A stretch of 64,000 nucleotides of DNA, from assembly GCF_009604375.1 (NCBI RefSeq), contig NZ_WEGH01000001.1:372001-436000 (forward strand), written 5' to 3'. Positions 9,401 to 16,612 of this stretch are shown here, in pieces (positions within the stretch are counted from its first letter, which is position 1; every line of letters begins with the position of its first letter). The notes below the pieces were generated by a model. That model was not told the origin of the DNA and ran no database searches. It was given only the letters and a program-made list of their open reading frames with translations. This stretch comes from Actinomadura macrotermitis. GTDB lineage: Bacteria > Actinomycetota > Actinomycetes > Streptosporangiales > Streptosporangiaceae. The position numbers and the translations under genes are program-made.

Positions 9401-10008
9401 CGGACCCGGCGCTCGATGTCCAGCCCGTGGTCCATGACCTCCAGGAAGTAGTTCTCCTTGCCGAAGATGTCCTGGAACGTCGCGGCGGCCTTCAGCGCCT
9501 CGTCGAACTGGCCGAGCCGCAGCCGCGTCTGGATCTTGCCCGACGGGCAGCCCGTCGTCGCCATCAGGCCCGCGGCGTGCTCGGCGAGCAGCTCCTCGTC
9601 CATCCGCGCGTACTTGAAGACGAACCCCTCCATGTAGGCGCGGCTGGAGAGCTTGAACAGGTTGTGCAGGCCCTCCTTGTTGCGGGCCCACAGCGTCTTG
9701 TGGTTGATCAGGCCGCCGCCGGAGACGTCGTCGCGCTTCTGGCTGGGCTCGCCCCACTGCACCTTCTTCTTGTGAAAGCGCGATTCTGGGGCCATATAGG
9801 CCTCAATGCCGATGATCGGGACAACGCCCGCTTTCGTCGCGTGCTTGTGGAAGTCGTAGGCGCCGTGCATGTTGCCGTGGTCGGTCATCGCGATCGCCGG
9901 CATCTTCTGACGTTCGACCTCTTCGAACATCTGCTTCAGCCGGGCGGCTCCGTCGAGCATGGAGTACTCGGTGTGCACGTGCAGGTGAACGAACGAGTCG
10001 TCGGCCAC
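6475..10008 (-). CDS. dnaE: DNA polymerase III alpha subunit DnaE1
   Basis: This is the replicative polymerase subunit, 1177 residues. The N-terminal PHP domain is intact (HLHVHTEYSMLDG, MTDHGNMHG, IGIEAYMAP), consistent with the metal-dependent proofreading activity known for actinobacterial DnaE1. The polymerase active site has PDIDIDF with D417 and D419, and later MDFLGLRN. Helix-hairpin-helix and OB-fold regions follow in the C-terminal third. The GTG start was chosen because AGGAGG lies ten bases upstream; an upstream in-frame ATG precedes that site and lacks one. It is monocistronic and no intein interrupts it. Confidence 0.97.
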   Translation of the reverse strand: MADDSFVHLHVHTEYSMLDGAARLKQMFEEVERQKMPAIAMTDHGNMHGAYDFHKHATKAGVVPIIGIEAYMAPESRFHKKKVQWGEPSQKRDDVSGGGLINHKTLWARNKEGLHNLFKLSSRAYMEGFVFKYARMDEELLAEHAAGLMATTGCPSGKIQTRLRLGQFDEALKAAATFQDIFGKENYFLEVMDHGLDIERRVRDGLIEISKKLNIPPVVTNDSHYTHESEATAHDALLCVQVGKQLADPDRFRFDGSGYYIKTADEMRAIDSSDFWAEGCRNTLLIAEKVDPAGMFEYRDLSPRFPVPEGETEESWFRKEVWEGLKRRFPGGIPEEYVKQAEYEMDVILGKGYPSYFLVVADFIMWAKNNGILVGPGRGSAAGSLIAYAMGITDLDPLPHGLIFERFLNPERASMPDIDIDFPEDRRAEVIRYTTEKWGADKVSFIATFGTIKAKAAVKDAGRVLGFPYALGDRISKAFPPAVMGKDIPLSGIFDDKHPRYGEAGELRKLYEEEADVKQIIDLAQGLEGLIRQTGVHAAGIIMAGETITDHVPIMRRDADGAIITQFDYPTCETLGLLKMDFLGLRNLTIIDDALKGIEKNKGHKVDLLSLELTDPKTYELLSRGDTLGVFQFDGGPMRALLRLMKPDNFEDISAVGALYRPGPMGANSHTNYALRKNGLQEITPIHPELEEPLREILDTTYGLIVYQEQVMAIAQKVAGYTLGKADLLRRVMGKKKKAELDAQFVGFEQGMIDNGFSKEAVKTLWDILVPFSDYAFNKAHSAAYGLVSYWTAYLKANYPAEYMAGLLTSVGDDKDKSALYLNECRRMGLKVLPPDVNTSEADFTPMGDTEIRFGLSAVRNVGTNVVDGIVAARKEKGAYTDFNDFLGKVPPIVCNKRVVESLIKAGAFDELGHQRKALLMVHEQAIDSVIDIKRKEAIGQDSLFGALENDGGDDAFAVAIPENEEWDKTTLLAFEREMLGLYVSDHPLLGIEHILEREADCTIASLNEGERPDGQVVTVAGLLSGLQRKVTKQGNSWAMFQLEDLAGSIEVMCFPSSYQLCSTLLAEDAILTVKGRLDRREDVAKIIAMEVTQPDLTISDAFGPLAVTLPLGRCTPPIVAGLKEVLVSHPGTSEVHLHLQNGPRTTVVRLDDKLRVAPSPALMGDLKQLLGPSCLG

Positions 10009-10231
10009 GGTTGATGCGCCTCCTAGGTGCATGCGACCGCCCGCCCGTCGACGCGAAGGGTCGGCGGACCTGGCGTTATCCGGTCCCGGGGGAAGATCAT
10101 CGTTCCGGTTCGGCGGCCGGGACGATGCGGTTCTGAGAGCCTAACCCGACCTGCCGACCGTCCGTGCCCGGACACTCCGGTTCCCCATCGGCCCCACCCG
10201 CACCGTCACGCTGCGTGCCGGGCCGGTGGCG

Positions 10232-11353
10232 TCAGGCGGTGGCGGGGGCGTCCCCGGGGGGCGGGTCGGGGTGTTCGGCGGGGGTGGGTTCGGGGGTGCC
10301 GCGCAGGGCGGGCCAGGCGCGGTAGACGACCGCGACGATCGGGACGGCGCCCGCCGCCCCCGGGATGCCGCCGAGGACGCCGCCGACCGTGATGGCCAGG
10401 ATGATGGCGAGCGGGTGCAGCCGGACCCAGCGGCCGACGACCAGGGGCTGCAGCAGGTGGCTCTCCAGCTGGTGCTCGACGATCAGGACGCCGAGGAAGA
10501 TCAGCGCGGCCGTGCCGCCCTTGGCGCCGAAGGTGACCGCGACGGCCAGGGCGCCGCCGACCAGGATGCCCACGATCGGGATGAAGCTGCCCAGGAAGAT
10601 CACCACGGCGAGCGGGGCGACCAGGGGGACGCCGAGGACCGCCAGCACGACCGCGAGGACGACGGCGTGGATCGCGGCGACCAGGACGGTGCCGTGCACG
10701 TACTGCGACAGCGTCTCCCAGGCGGCGCGGCCGGCCCGGTCGATCCGGCCGGTGTAGCGGCCCGACCCGCTGGTGAGCCAGGCCCAGATGCGCGAGCCGT
10801 CCTTCAGCAGGAAGAAGGTGACGAACAGGATGAAGACCAGGGCGGCCAGGATCTCGGCGGTGAGGGTGCCGGCCTGCAGGGCGGTGCTGACCAGCTGGCC
10901 GCGCCGCTCCTCCATGTACTTGACGCCCGCGTTCATGGAGTCCTGGAGCTGGGAGTGGCGGATGTGCAGGGGGCCCTGCTCCAGCCAGTGCTGGATCTGC
11001 TGGGTGGTGACCTGGATCTCCGAGGCCAGCTTGGGGAACTCCTCGTTGGCCTGGACGCCGACGTAGGTGCCGACGCCGCCGAGGACGGTGAGGGCGAACA
11101 GCAGGGTGATCCAGGTGGCGGCGAGCGGCGGCAGGCCCATGCCCTCCAGGCGGGCGGTCATGGGGCGCAGCAGCGCGCACAGGAACAGCGCGATGGCGCA
11201 GGACAGCACCACGATGTGCAGCATGCCGACGACGCGGCCGAGGCCGTAGAAGACGACGCCGATGACGATGAGGCGCCAGGACCACGCCGCCGCCAGGGCG
11301 AGCAGCGGGGGGATCGCGGGCGCGTCCTCGTCGTGCTTGCGTAGGTCCACCAT
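10232..11353 (-). CDS. AI-2E / PerM family membrane transporter
   Basis: This 373-residue membrane protein has about eight predicted helices. The family pattern is clear: an N-terminal helix pair, a soluble middle segment (QANEEFPKLASEIQ to about residue 150), then FVTFFLLKDG, and the C-terminal signature GSFIPIVGILVGG with the ESHLLQPLVVGRWVRLHPL segment. Members export small molecules or ions; autoinducer-2 transport is established only for some and should not be assumed. The C-terminus is Pro-rich. It stands alone, with about 220 bases of non-coding sequence between it and dnaE in which I saw no gene. Confidence 0.88.
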   Translation of the reverse strand: MVDLRKHDEDAPAIPPLLALAAAWSWRLIVIGVVFYGLGRVVGMLHIVVLSCAIALFLCALLRPMTARLEGMGLPPLAATWITLLFALTVLGGVGTYVGVQANEEFPKLASEIQVTTQQIQHWLEQGPLHIRHSQLQDSMNAGVKYMEERRGQLVSTALQAGTLTAEILAALVFILFVTFFLLKDGSRIWAWLTSGSGRYTGRIDRAGRAAWETLSQYVHGTVLVAAIHAVVLAVVLAVLGVPLVAPLAVVIFLGSFIPIVGILVGGALAVAVTFGAKGGTAALIFLGVLIVEHQLESHLLQPLVVGRWVRLHPLAIILAITVGGVLGGIPGAAGAVPIVAVVYRAWPALRGTPEPTPAEHPDPPPGDAPATA

Positions 11354-11432
11354 GCCGTCACCGCCGTTCGCCCGGGTTGCTCCTACCCTGCACCCCTGAG
11401 GGGCCGAGGGGAACGGCGGCGCGCCGGTGCGT

Positions 11433-12245
11433 TCAGCCGGTCCGGCCGCGCTGGTAGGCCCCGGGCGGGACGCCCACGCTGCGCTTGAAGTGGCGGGTCA
11501 GGTGCGCCTGGTCGGCGAAGCCGGTCCGGGCGGCGACGTCGGCGGGCCGCAGCCCCTGGTCGAGCAGCTCCCGGGCGCTGCGGACGCGGAGCTGGTTGAG
11601 GTAGGCGTGCGGGGGCAGGCCGGTCGCGGTGCGGAAGGCCCGCAGCAGCTGGAACGGGCCCGTCCCGGTGGCCGCGGCCAGCTCCTCCAGCGTCGGCGGG
11701 TCGAGCTGGCGGGCGTGCAGGATGTCGCGGGCGGCGCGCACCTCGGCGGTCAGCGCGGCGGGCTCGGCGGGGGTGTGGCGGGCGTGCCGGAGCAGGTGCG
11801 CGAGGGCGCGGCGCATCAGGGTGGAGGCGGCGAGCGCGTCGCCCTGCTCCCCGGCCCGGTGCGCGGCCCGCAGCAGCGCGGCGGCGGCGGGGTCGTCGAT
11901 GACGGCGTCGGAGAAGGACGGCGTGCCGCGCGGGCCGCCGAGCTCGGCGGCCACGTCCGCCATCACCTGGACCGACGGGTACAGGACGCGGTAGGTCCAG
12001 CCGCCGGGGACGCCGGCCTGGCCGGTGTGCACCGTCTCGGGGTTGACGACGGCGATCGAGCCGCGGCCGGCGCGTTCCAGCGTCCCGGCGCGCTCGAACT
12101 CCTCCACGCCGGACTCGATGAGGCCGAGCGTGTAGCCCTCGTGCACGTGCCGGGTGAACCGGTAGGTGACGTAGCGGGCCCGCATGAGGTCGACGCCGGG
12201 CAGGGCGGGGTGCCTCCAGTGGTGCGCGAACTCCGGCCGGGTCAT
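11433..12245 (-). CDS. AraC family transcriptional regulator
   Basis: This 270-residue regulator has an N-terminal cupin-type sensing domain (HVHEGYTLGLIESG, later GGWTYRVLYP) and a C-terminal double helix-turn-helix domain. Signatures are LEELAAATGTGPFQLLRAF, then GLPPHAYLNQLRV and DVAARTGFADQAHLTRHF. The ligand is unknown. It is divergent from the leader peptide, chorismate mutase and azlCD genes; AraC-azlCD pairing is frequent, so control of amino acid export is a reasonable guess. A TACCAT hexamer six bases before the ATG suggests a leaderless mRNA. Confidence 0.9.
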   Translation of the reverse strand: MTRPEFAHHWRHPALPGVDLMRARYVTYRFTRHVHEGYTLGLIESGVEEFERAGTLERAGRGSIAVVNPETVHTGQAGVPGGWTYRVLYPSVQVMADVAAELGGPRGTPSFSDAVIDDPAAAALLRAAHRAGEQGDALAASTLMRRALAHLLRHARHTPAEPAALTAEVRAARDILHARQLDPPTLEELAAATGTGPFQLLRAFRTATGLPPHAYLNQLRVRSARELLDQGLRPADVAARTGFADQAHLTRHFKRSVGVPPGAYQRGRTG

Positions 12246-12326
12246 GCCGGAATGGTATGCCGGTGCGCGGACCCGCCGGATGTCTCAGCATCCGGGACGG
12301 ACGTCCCGGGAGGCGGCGGGGTCGCC

Positions 12327-12332
12327 TACCAT
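12327..12332 (+). promoter_or_regulatory. Putative -10 for the chorismate mutase leader transcript
   Basis: TACCAT ends seven bases before the leader-peptide ATG, so transcription would begin at that ATG. There is no recognisable -35. The leader peptide has no Shine-Dalgarno close enough (nearest GGGAGG is 26 bases upstream), which supports leaderless translation. Confidence 0.45.
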
Positions 12333-12339
12333 TGCGGGC

Positions 12340-12405
12340 ATGGGACGTCGCTATTTCGGCTTTACGCAGCCGGCTCCGGGTGAGCCGGTCGGCGCATCGA
12401 CCTGA
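12340..12405 (+). CDS. Leader peptide with Tyr-Phe-Gly-Phe control codons
   Basis: A 21-codon ORF encodes MGRRYFGF followed by TQPAPGEPVGAST. Three of its eight first codons are aromatic (TAT, TTC, TTT), and it sits upstream of a Rho-independent terminator and a chorismate mutase gene. This is the arrangement of a ribosome-mediated attenuator responding to charged tRNA(Tyr)/tRNA(Phe). The 12 bases just after the control codons (12369-12380) pair perfectly with 12414-12425. Translation is inferred from the architecture. Confidence 0.6.
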   Translation: MGRRYFGFTQPAPGEPVGAST

Positions 12406-12456
12406 GCGACGACCCCGGAGCCGGCACAAGGGCAGAGTCACCCGACTCTGCCTTTT
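12369..12456 (+). terminator. Attenuator: pause hairpin plus intrinsic terminator before chorismate mutase
   Basis: Hairpin 1 pairs 12369-12380 with 12414-12425 (12 perfect GC-rich pairs). Hairpin 2 is the terminator, with GGCAGAGTC / GACTCTGCC (9 bp), an ACCC loop and then TTTT. A competing pairing exists: CGGGTGA (12377-12383) can pair with TCACCCG (12438-12444), which spans the terminator loop. A ribosome stalled at the aromatic codons would disturb hairpin 1 and could favour the competing pair. U-tracts are rare in this window, so this one stands out. Confidence 0.65.
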
Positions 12457-12524
12457 CTCATGACCTGTGCGGCCCCGGGCATCTTCTCCCTGCGCGGCCG
12501 GCCGCCGCGAGAAGGGACCCCGCC

Positions 12525-12854
12525 ATGCCCGACCAGATGATCATCGCCGAGGACGCGCTGCGCCTGCCGTGCCCCGCCGGCATCGACTCCCTGCCCGCCG
12601 CCCGGGCGGCCATCGACGAGATCGACGCCGCCCTCGCCACGCTGCTGGAGCGCCGCGCCGAGGTCGCCGGGGTGGTGCAGCGGCTGAAGCCGGTCGGCGG
12701 CTTCGCCGGGCGCAACCCCGAGCGGGAGGCGCAGATCGTCGCGGCGATGGCCGCGCACGCGCCCGGTCTCGGCGCGGCCCGGCTCGCCCGGATCATGAAC
12801 GCGGTCATCGAGACCGGCCTGGAGCTGGCCGAGGAGCGCGCCGGCGTCCGCTGA
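12525..12854 (+). CDS. Chorismate mutase, AroQ class
   Basis: This 109-residue all-helical enzyme converts chorismate to prephenate, the committed step to Phe and Tyr. The first helix IDEIDAALATLLERRAEVAG has the conserved arginine, followed by VVQRLK with the catalytic lysine, and the REAQI segment. It is monofunctional, with no dehydratase or dehydrogenase domain. AAGGGA lies seven bases upstream of the ATG. It is preceded by an aromatic leader peptide and terminator, so its expression probably rises when charged tRNA(Phe)/tRNA(Tyr) falls. Confidence 0.92.
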   Translation: MPDQMIIAEDALRLPCPAGIDSLPAARAAIDEIDAALATLLERRAEVAGVVQRLKPVGGFAGRNPEREAQIVAAMAAHAPGLGAARLARIMNAVIETGLELAEERAGVR

Positions 12855-12895
12855 CCGGCGCAAGAACGTTCAATACCGGGACGTTCCCGGCGCCC

Positions 12896-12901
12896 TACCG
12901 T
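12896..12901 (+). promoter_or_regulatory. Putative -10 of azlCD
   Basis: TACCGT ends seven bases before the azlC ATG, consistent with a leaderless transcript. The hexamer ACGTTC occurs twice just upstream (starting near 12866 and 12881) and could mark a regulator site. Confidence 0.4.
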
Positions 12902-12908
12902 CGCTGGC

Positions 12909-13583
12909 ATGGTGATGACGGAGACCGCGCCGGCGCCGCGCCGGGCGGCGGTGCGCGACGGGCTGGGCGTGGGCCTGGCCGTGGGGATATCGGGGCTGGC
13001 GTTCGGGGCGGCGGCGGTGACCGCGGGGCTGTCGGTGGCGCAGGCGTGCGCGCTCAGCCTGCTGGCCTTCACCGGCGCCTCCCAGTTCGCGCTGGTCGGC
13101 GTGATCGGCGGGGGCGGCGCCCTGGTGACCGGGGTGCTCGGCGCGGTGCTGCTCGGCAGCCGCAACGCGCTGTACGGGATGCGCCTGGCGGACCTGCTGC
13201 GGGTGCGCGGCGCGCGCCGGCTGCTGACGGCCCACCTGGTGATCGACGAGACGGCCGCCGTCGCGACGGCCCAGCCCGACCGCGCCTCGGCCCGGACCGG
13301 CTTCTACGTCACCGCGGTCACCCTGCTGCTGAACTGGAACCTCACCACGCTGCTCGGCGCGCTCGGCGCCGCCCGGCTCGGCGACCCCGAGACCATCGGG
13401 CTGGACGTGCTCGGCCCGGCGGTGTTCCTGGCCCTGCTGTGGCCGCGGCTCACCGCGGGCCGCACCGAGCTGCGGGTCGCCGCGGCCGCCGCGGCGATCG
13501 CGCTGGTGGCGACGCCGCTGCTGCCGCCCGGCGTGCCGGTCATGCTCGCCGCCGTCGCCGCGCTGATCGGGGCGGCCCGGTGA
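12909..13583 (+). CDS. azlC: AzlC family branched-chain amino acid exporter, large subunit
   Basis: This is a 224-residue membrane protein with about five to six helices. The family motif FTGASQFALVGVIGGGG, followed by GSRNALYGMRL, is clear. With AzlD it forms an exporter of branched-chain amino acids and analogues in characterised systems; the true substrate here is unknown. Its GTGA junction with azlD implies coupled synthesis of the two subunits. The divergent AraC protein 0.7 kb away may regulate it. Confidence 0.9.
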   Translation: MVMTETAPAPRRAAVRDGLGVGLAVGISGLAFGAAAVTAGLSVAQACALSLLAFTGASQFALVGVIGGGGALVTGVLGAVLLGSRNALYGMRLADLLRVRGARRLLTAHLVIDETAAVATAQPDRASARTGFYVTAVTLLLNWNLTTLLGALGAARLGDPETIGLDVLGPAVFLALLWPRLTAGRTELRVAAAAAAIALVATPLLPPGVPVMLAAVAALIGAAR

Positions 13584-13888
13584 ACGTGTGGATCGCGATC
13601 GCGGCGACCGCGCTCGGCTGCTACGCGCTGAAGCTCGGCGGCCTGGTCACGCCGCAGCGGGTGCTGGCCGACCCGCGGGTGCGCCGGTTCACCGACCTGG
13701 TCCCGGTCGCGCTGCTGACCGCCCTGGTCGCGGTGCAGGCCCTCGCCCACGGCAAGGCCCTGGAGCTGGACGGGCCGCGCCTGGCCGGCCTCGGCGCGGC
13801 CGTCGCCGCCCTGCTGCTGCGCGCCCCGTTCCTGGTGGTGCTGGCGGTCGCCGCCGGCACCGCCGCGCTGCTGCGGCTCGTGTTCTAG
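13580..13888 (+). CDS. azlD: AzlD domain protein, small subunit of the exporter
   Basis: This 102-residue protein has three to four hydrophobic helices (WIAIAATALGCYALKLGGL, then FTDLVPVALLTALVAVQAL, then the C-terminal AAVAALLLRAPFLVVLAVAAG). The layout is that of AzlD, the partner of AzlC. The GTG start overlaps the azlC stop by four bases. It is convergent with rluD, 24 bases away. Confidence 0.88.
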   Translation: MNVWIAIAATALGCYALKLGGLVTPQRVLADPRVRRFTDLVPVALLTALVAVQALAHGKALELDGPRLAGLGAAVAALLLRAPFLVVLAVAAGTAALLRLVF

Positions 13889-13912
13889 GACCCGTGCCCG
13901 AGGACCCGTGCC

Positions 13913-14842
13913 CTAGGACTCGTCGGAGACGATCTCCAGGGCGCGGGCCAGGTCGTCGGGGTAGGGGCTCTCGAACTGGACCCACTCGCCCCGGGTGGGG
14001 TGCTCGAAGCCGAGCCGCGCCGCGTGCAGCCACTGGTGCGTCATGCCGAGCCGGGCGGCCAGGGTGGGGTCGGCGCCGTAGGCCAGGTCGCCGACGATGG
14101 GGTGGCGGATCGCCGACATGTGCACCCGGATCTGGTGGGTGCGGCCGGTCTCCAGGTCGATGTCGAGCAGCGAGGCCGCCCGGAACGCCTCGGCGGTGTC
14201 GTAGTGCGTCACCGACGGCTTGCCGCCCGCGACGACGGCGAACCGGCCGTCGCCCGCGGGATGCCGGTCGATCGGGGCGTCCACGGTGCCGCGGAACGGG
14301 TCCGGGTGGCCCTGCACCAGCGCCTGGTAGCGCTTGTCGATGCGGCGCTCCTTGAAGGCCCGCTTCAGCCGCGAGTAGGCGATCTCGCTCTTGGCGACCA
14401 CCATCGCGCCGGTGGTGTTGGCGTCCAGCCGGTGCACGATGCCCTGGCGCTCGGCCGCGCCGCTGGTCGCGATGGTGTGCCCGGCGCCGAGCAGGCCGCC
14501 GAGGATGGTCGGGCCGGTCCAGCCGGTGGTGGGGTGGGCGGCGACGCCGATCGGCTTGTCGACCACCACGATGTCGTCGTCCTCGTACAGGATGCCCATG
14601 CCGGGGACGGCCTCGGGGACGGGGGCGGGCGCCGCGGGCGGCGGCGGGAGGGTGACCTCCAGCCAGGCGCCGGCGTGCAGCCGGTCGGACTTGGCGGCCT
14701 CGCGGCCGTCCAGCAGCATGTCGCCGGCCGCGATGACCTCGGCGGCGCGGCCCCGGGACAGGCCGAACAGGCGCGACAGCGCCGCGTCGGCGCGCTCGCC
14801 CTCCAGCCCGTCGGGCACCGGCAGCGATCGCAGGTCGCCCAT
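13913..14842 (-). CDS. rluD: Ribosomal large-subunit pseudouridine synthase, RluD type
   Basis: This 309-residue RluA/RluD-family enzyme isomerises uridines in 23S rRNA. An N-terminal S4 RNA-binding domain spans residues 14-65 ([20 protein letters not shown]), followed by a Pro-rich hinge. The catalytic domain has [12 protein letters not shown] with the catalytic aspartate D140, and later [10 protein letters not shown]. The ATG forms an ATGA overlap with the lspA stop, the common lspA-rluD arrangement of many bacteria. RluD fits better than RluB/F because of the HRLDxxTTG motif. Confidence 0.93.
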   Translation of the reverse strand: MGDLRSLPVPDGLEGERADAALSRLFGLSRGRAAEVIAAGDMLLDGREAAKSDRLHAGAWLEVTLPPPPAAPAPVPEAVPGMGILYEDDDIVVVDKPIGVAAHPTTGWTGPTILGGLLGAGHTIATSGAAERQGIVHRLDANTTGAMVVAKSEIAYSRLKRAFKERRIDKRYQALVQGHPDPFRGTVDAPIDRHPAGDGRFAVVAGGKPSVTHYDTAEAFRAASLLDIDLETGRTHQIRVHMSAIRHPIVGDLAYGADPTLAARLGMTHQWLHAARLGFEHPTRGEWVQFESPYPDDLARALEIVSDES

Positions 14843-15498
14843 CAGGACCTCCCCTCGGCCTCGTCCGCCGCGTCCCCGGCCTTCTCCGGCTCCGCCGCCG
14901 CGGGCTTGCGGGGCTCCTCGGGCTCGCCGGTCTCCTCGCCCACCCGGGTGCCGTCGAGCTGCAGGCCGCGCGCGGCCAGCAGCACCGCGAGCACGCCGCC
15001 GCAGACGATCGCCGAGTCGGCGAGGTTGAACACCGGCCAGTGCGGCAGCTCGATCCAGTCGACGACATGGCCGCGGAACAGCCCCGGGGCGCGCAGCACC
15101 CGGTCGACCAGGTTGCCGAACGCGCCGCCGAGCAGCAGCCCGAGGCAGACCGCCCAGGGCAGGCTGCGCAGGTTGCGCGCGGTGCGCAGGATGGCCGCGA
15201 CCACCCCGCAGGCGATCACCGTGAAGATCAGGGTGTAGCCGGTGCCGATCGAGAACGCGGCGCCGCTGTTGCGCGTCTCGCGCAGCATCAGCAGCCCGCC
15301 GAGCAGTTCGACCGGCGGCTTGTCCTGCAGCGTGGCCACCACGACGACCTTGGACACCACGTCCAGGGCCAGCGCGGCCACCGCCACCGCCACCAGCACA
15401 CCGATGCGGCGCGGCCGGGGGGTCCCCTCGGGAGCCCCGGCCGCGTCCTTGCCTGAGTTCGTTGAGTCGCTCAGCGACGTTCCTCGCGTGTTTTGCAT
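14842..15498 (-). CDS. lspA: Lipoprotein signal peptidase LspA
   Basis: This is the membrane aspartic peptidase that removes signal peptides from diacylated prolipoproteins. It has 218 residues with four transmembrane helices. The catalytic aspartates are D132 in GNLVDRV and D161 in VFNLADSAI; the RNSGAAFSI loop is also conserved. It carries a hydrophilic N-terminal extension of about 30 residues and an acidic C-terminal tail. The start is uncertain: the ATG lies inside the preceding gene (28-base overlap) without a clear ribosome-binding site. Its downstream partner is rluD. Confidence 0.92.
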   Translation of the reverse strand: MQNTRGTSLSDSTNSGKDAAGAPEGTPRPRRIGVLVAVAVAALALDVVSKVVVVATLQDKPPVELLGGLLMLRETRNSGAAFSIGTGYTLIFTVIACGVVAAILRTARNLRSLPWAVCLGLLLGGAFGNLVDRVLRAPGLFRGHVVDWIELPHWPVFNLADSAIVCGGVLAVLLAARGLQLDGTRVGEETGEPEEPRKPAAAEPEKAGDAADEAEGRS

Positions 15499-16139
15499 GG
15501 CACGCACATCGTCGCACGGGGGAACGCCTGCAGGCGCGCCTTGCCGATCGGCTTGGCGCACGACTCGCAGACGCCGTAGGTGCCGGCGTCCATGCGCTGG
15601 ACCGCCCGTTCGTTCTGTGCGATCAGGTCACGCGCATTGTAGGTCATGGACAGCTCGTGCTCGCGCGCGTAGGTCTTGGCGCCCACGTCGGCCTGGTCGT
15701 CGCCCGCGCCGTCGGCGGAGTCGCCCTCGGCGATCTGGCTCGCGGCCGCCACGATGTCGGCCTCCAGCTCGGCGATCTGCGACCGCAGCGCCACCCGCAC
15801 CTCCGACAGCTCGGCGTCGGTCCAGCGGTCCTCGCCCTCGCGGACCGGCAGCCGCTTGGCGGGCACCTTCGCGGCGGCCTCCCGGGCGGGCGGCCGCCCC
15901 TGCGCGGGCGGCTTGGCGGCCGGAGAGGCGGCCTTGACCTTGCCCTTCGCCCGGGCGGCGGCCGTGGCGCCGCCCTGCGCGGGCGGCTTCTCGACCCCCG
16001 TGCCCTTCGCCACCGCGCTCTTGGCGCCCGTGCTCTTGGCCACCGTGCTCTTGGCCCCAGCGCTCTTGGCCCGCGGCCTCCCGGCGGCCGGCCCGGCCTC
16101 CTTGGTGCTGGTCTCCTCGACGGGCAGTGCGGGCAGCAT
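15471..16139 (-). CDS. TraR/DksA-type C4 zinc finger protein with Lys/Ala-rich N-terminus
   Basis: This 222-residue protein starts with AAGGGG upstream of the ATG. Its C-terminus has a four-cysteine zinc finger (C191, C194, C212, C215) in the TraR/DksA style, preceded by a helical segment with [18 protein letters not shown] that can form the coiled coil. The first 110 residues are a low-complexity Ala/Lys/Pro tail (repeated [16 protein letters not shown] units) resembling histone H1 tails, suggestive of nucleic acid binding. It likely binds RNA polymerase or is a general zinc-finger regulator; the target is unknown. Confidence 0.85.
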   Translation of the reverse strand: MLPALPVEETSTKEAGPAAGRPRAKSAGAKSTVAKSTGAKSAVAKGTGVEKPPAQGGATAAARAKGKVKAASPAAKPPAQGRPPAREAAAKVPAKRLPVREGEDRWTDAELSEVRVALRSQIAELEADIVAAASQIAEGDSADGAGDDQADVGAKTYAREHELSMTYNARDLIAQNERAVQRMDAGTYGVCESCAKPIGKARLQAFPRATMCVPCKTREERR

Positions 16140-16307
16140 GGGTTCCCCTTTCCGGCACAACGGACAACCTGGCCGCGACCTGGCTGAGTTACACGCCGCA
16201 TATGCCCGGTGACGCCCGCCCGAGAAACCCGACGGCCAGGCAAAACCAAAAGTGATGTACGCCACATCGCCGCGAACGTGCGCCCCGGGCGCCGATCACC
16301 GGTGCGA

Positions 16308-16313
16308 TATAGT
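16308..16313 (+). promoter_or_regulatory. Putative -10 of ileS leader
   Basis: TATAGT is the best -10 match in the 470-base gap before ileS and would place the transcript start near 16320, just upstream of the T-box structure. A matching -35 is not obvious. Confidence 0.5.
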
Positions 16314-16375
16314 GGAGCATTCTGAGCCGAGGCAGGCCCTGACGGGGACACCTGCCGCCGCGAGCGGCCATGAGC

Positions 16376-16612
16376 GATCCGGGGACGGTGCGAGCCCGGG
16401 GGCGAGCCCGGCGGTCCGATCACCCCTGAGCCGCCGGAAGAACCGTCCCGGGACGTCCGCGGGGCGCAGTAGACCCGGCAGCCGAGACTCCAACGAAGCG
16501 GGCCGCACCCGGTACGGGCGCGGCCAAGGAGGGTGGTACCGCGGGGCCCCGCACGGGCGCCTCGTCCCTCCGGTCCACGTGCAGTCACGCGTCGATCCGG
16601 AGGTCCCATCCC
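16376..16612 (+). promoter_or_regulatory. T-box riboswitch of ileS, short-stem translational type
   Basis: The invariant T-box sequence TGGTACCGCGG is at 16534-16544, and its TGGT can pair with an ACCA tRNA end. A hairpin (CCGGCGG 16408-16414 / CCGCCGG 16431-16437) carries an ATC isoleucine codon (16419-16421) in its apical loop, the layout of the ultrashort stem I class. GAGGG (16529-16533) can pair with CCCTC (16566-16570) as antisequestrator. The alternative pairs CCTCCGG (16567-16573) with CCGGAGG (16597-16603), hiding the Shine-Dalgarno. Control is thus probably translational, turned on by uncharged tRNA(Ile). Confidence 0.85.

Noticed and set aside
6448..10014. Very long plus-strand reading frame antisense to dnaE
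   Set aside because: It has the low-complexity composition of an antisense shadow in high-GC DNA and no recognised domain.
10009..10231. Imperfect inverted repeat (ATCGTTCCGG...CCGGGACGAT) near 10100 as an operator for dnaE
   Set aside because: It is imperfect and far from any clear promoter element, so a regulatory call is not supported.
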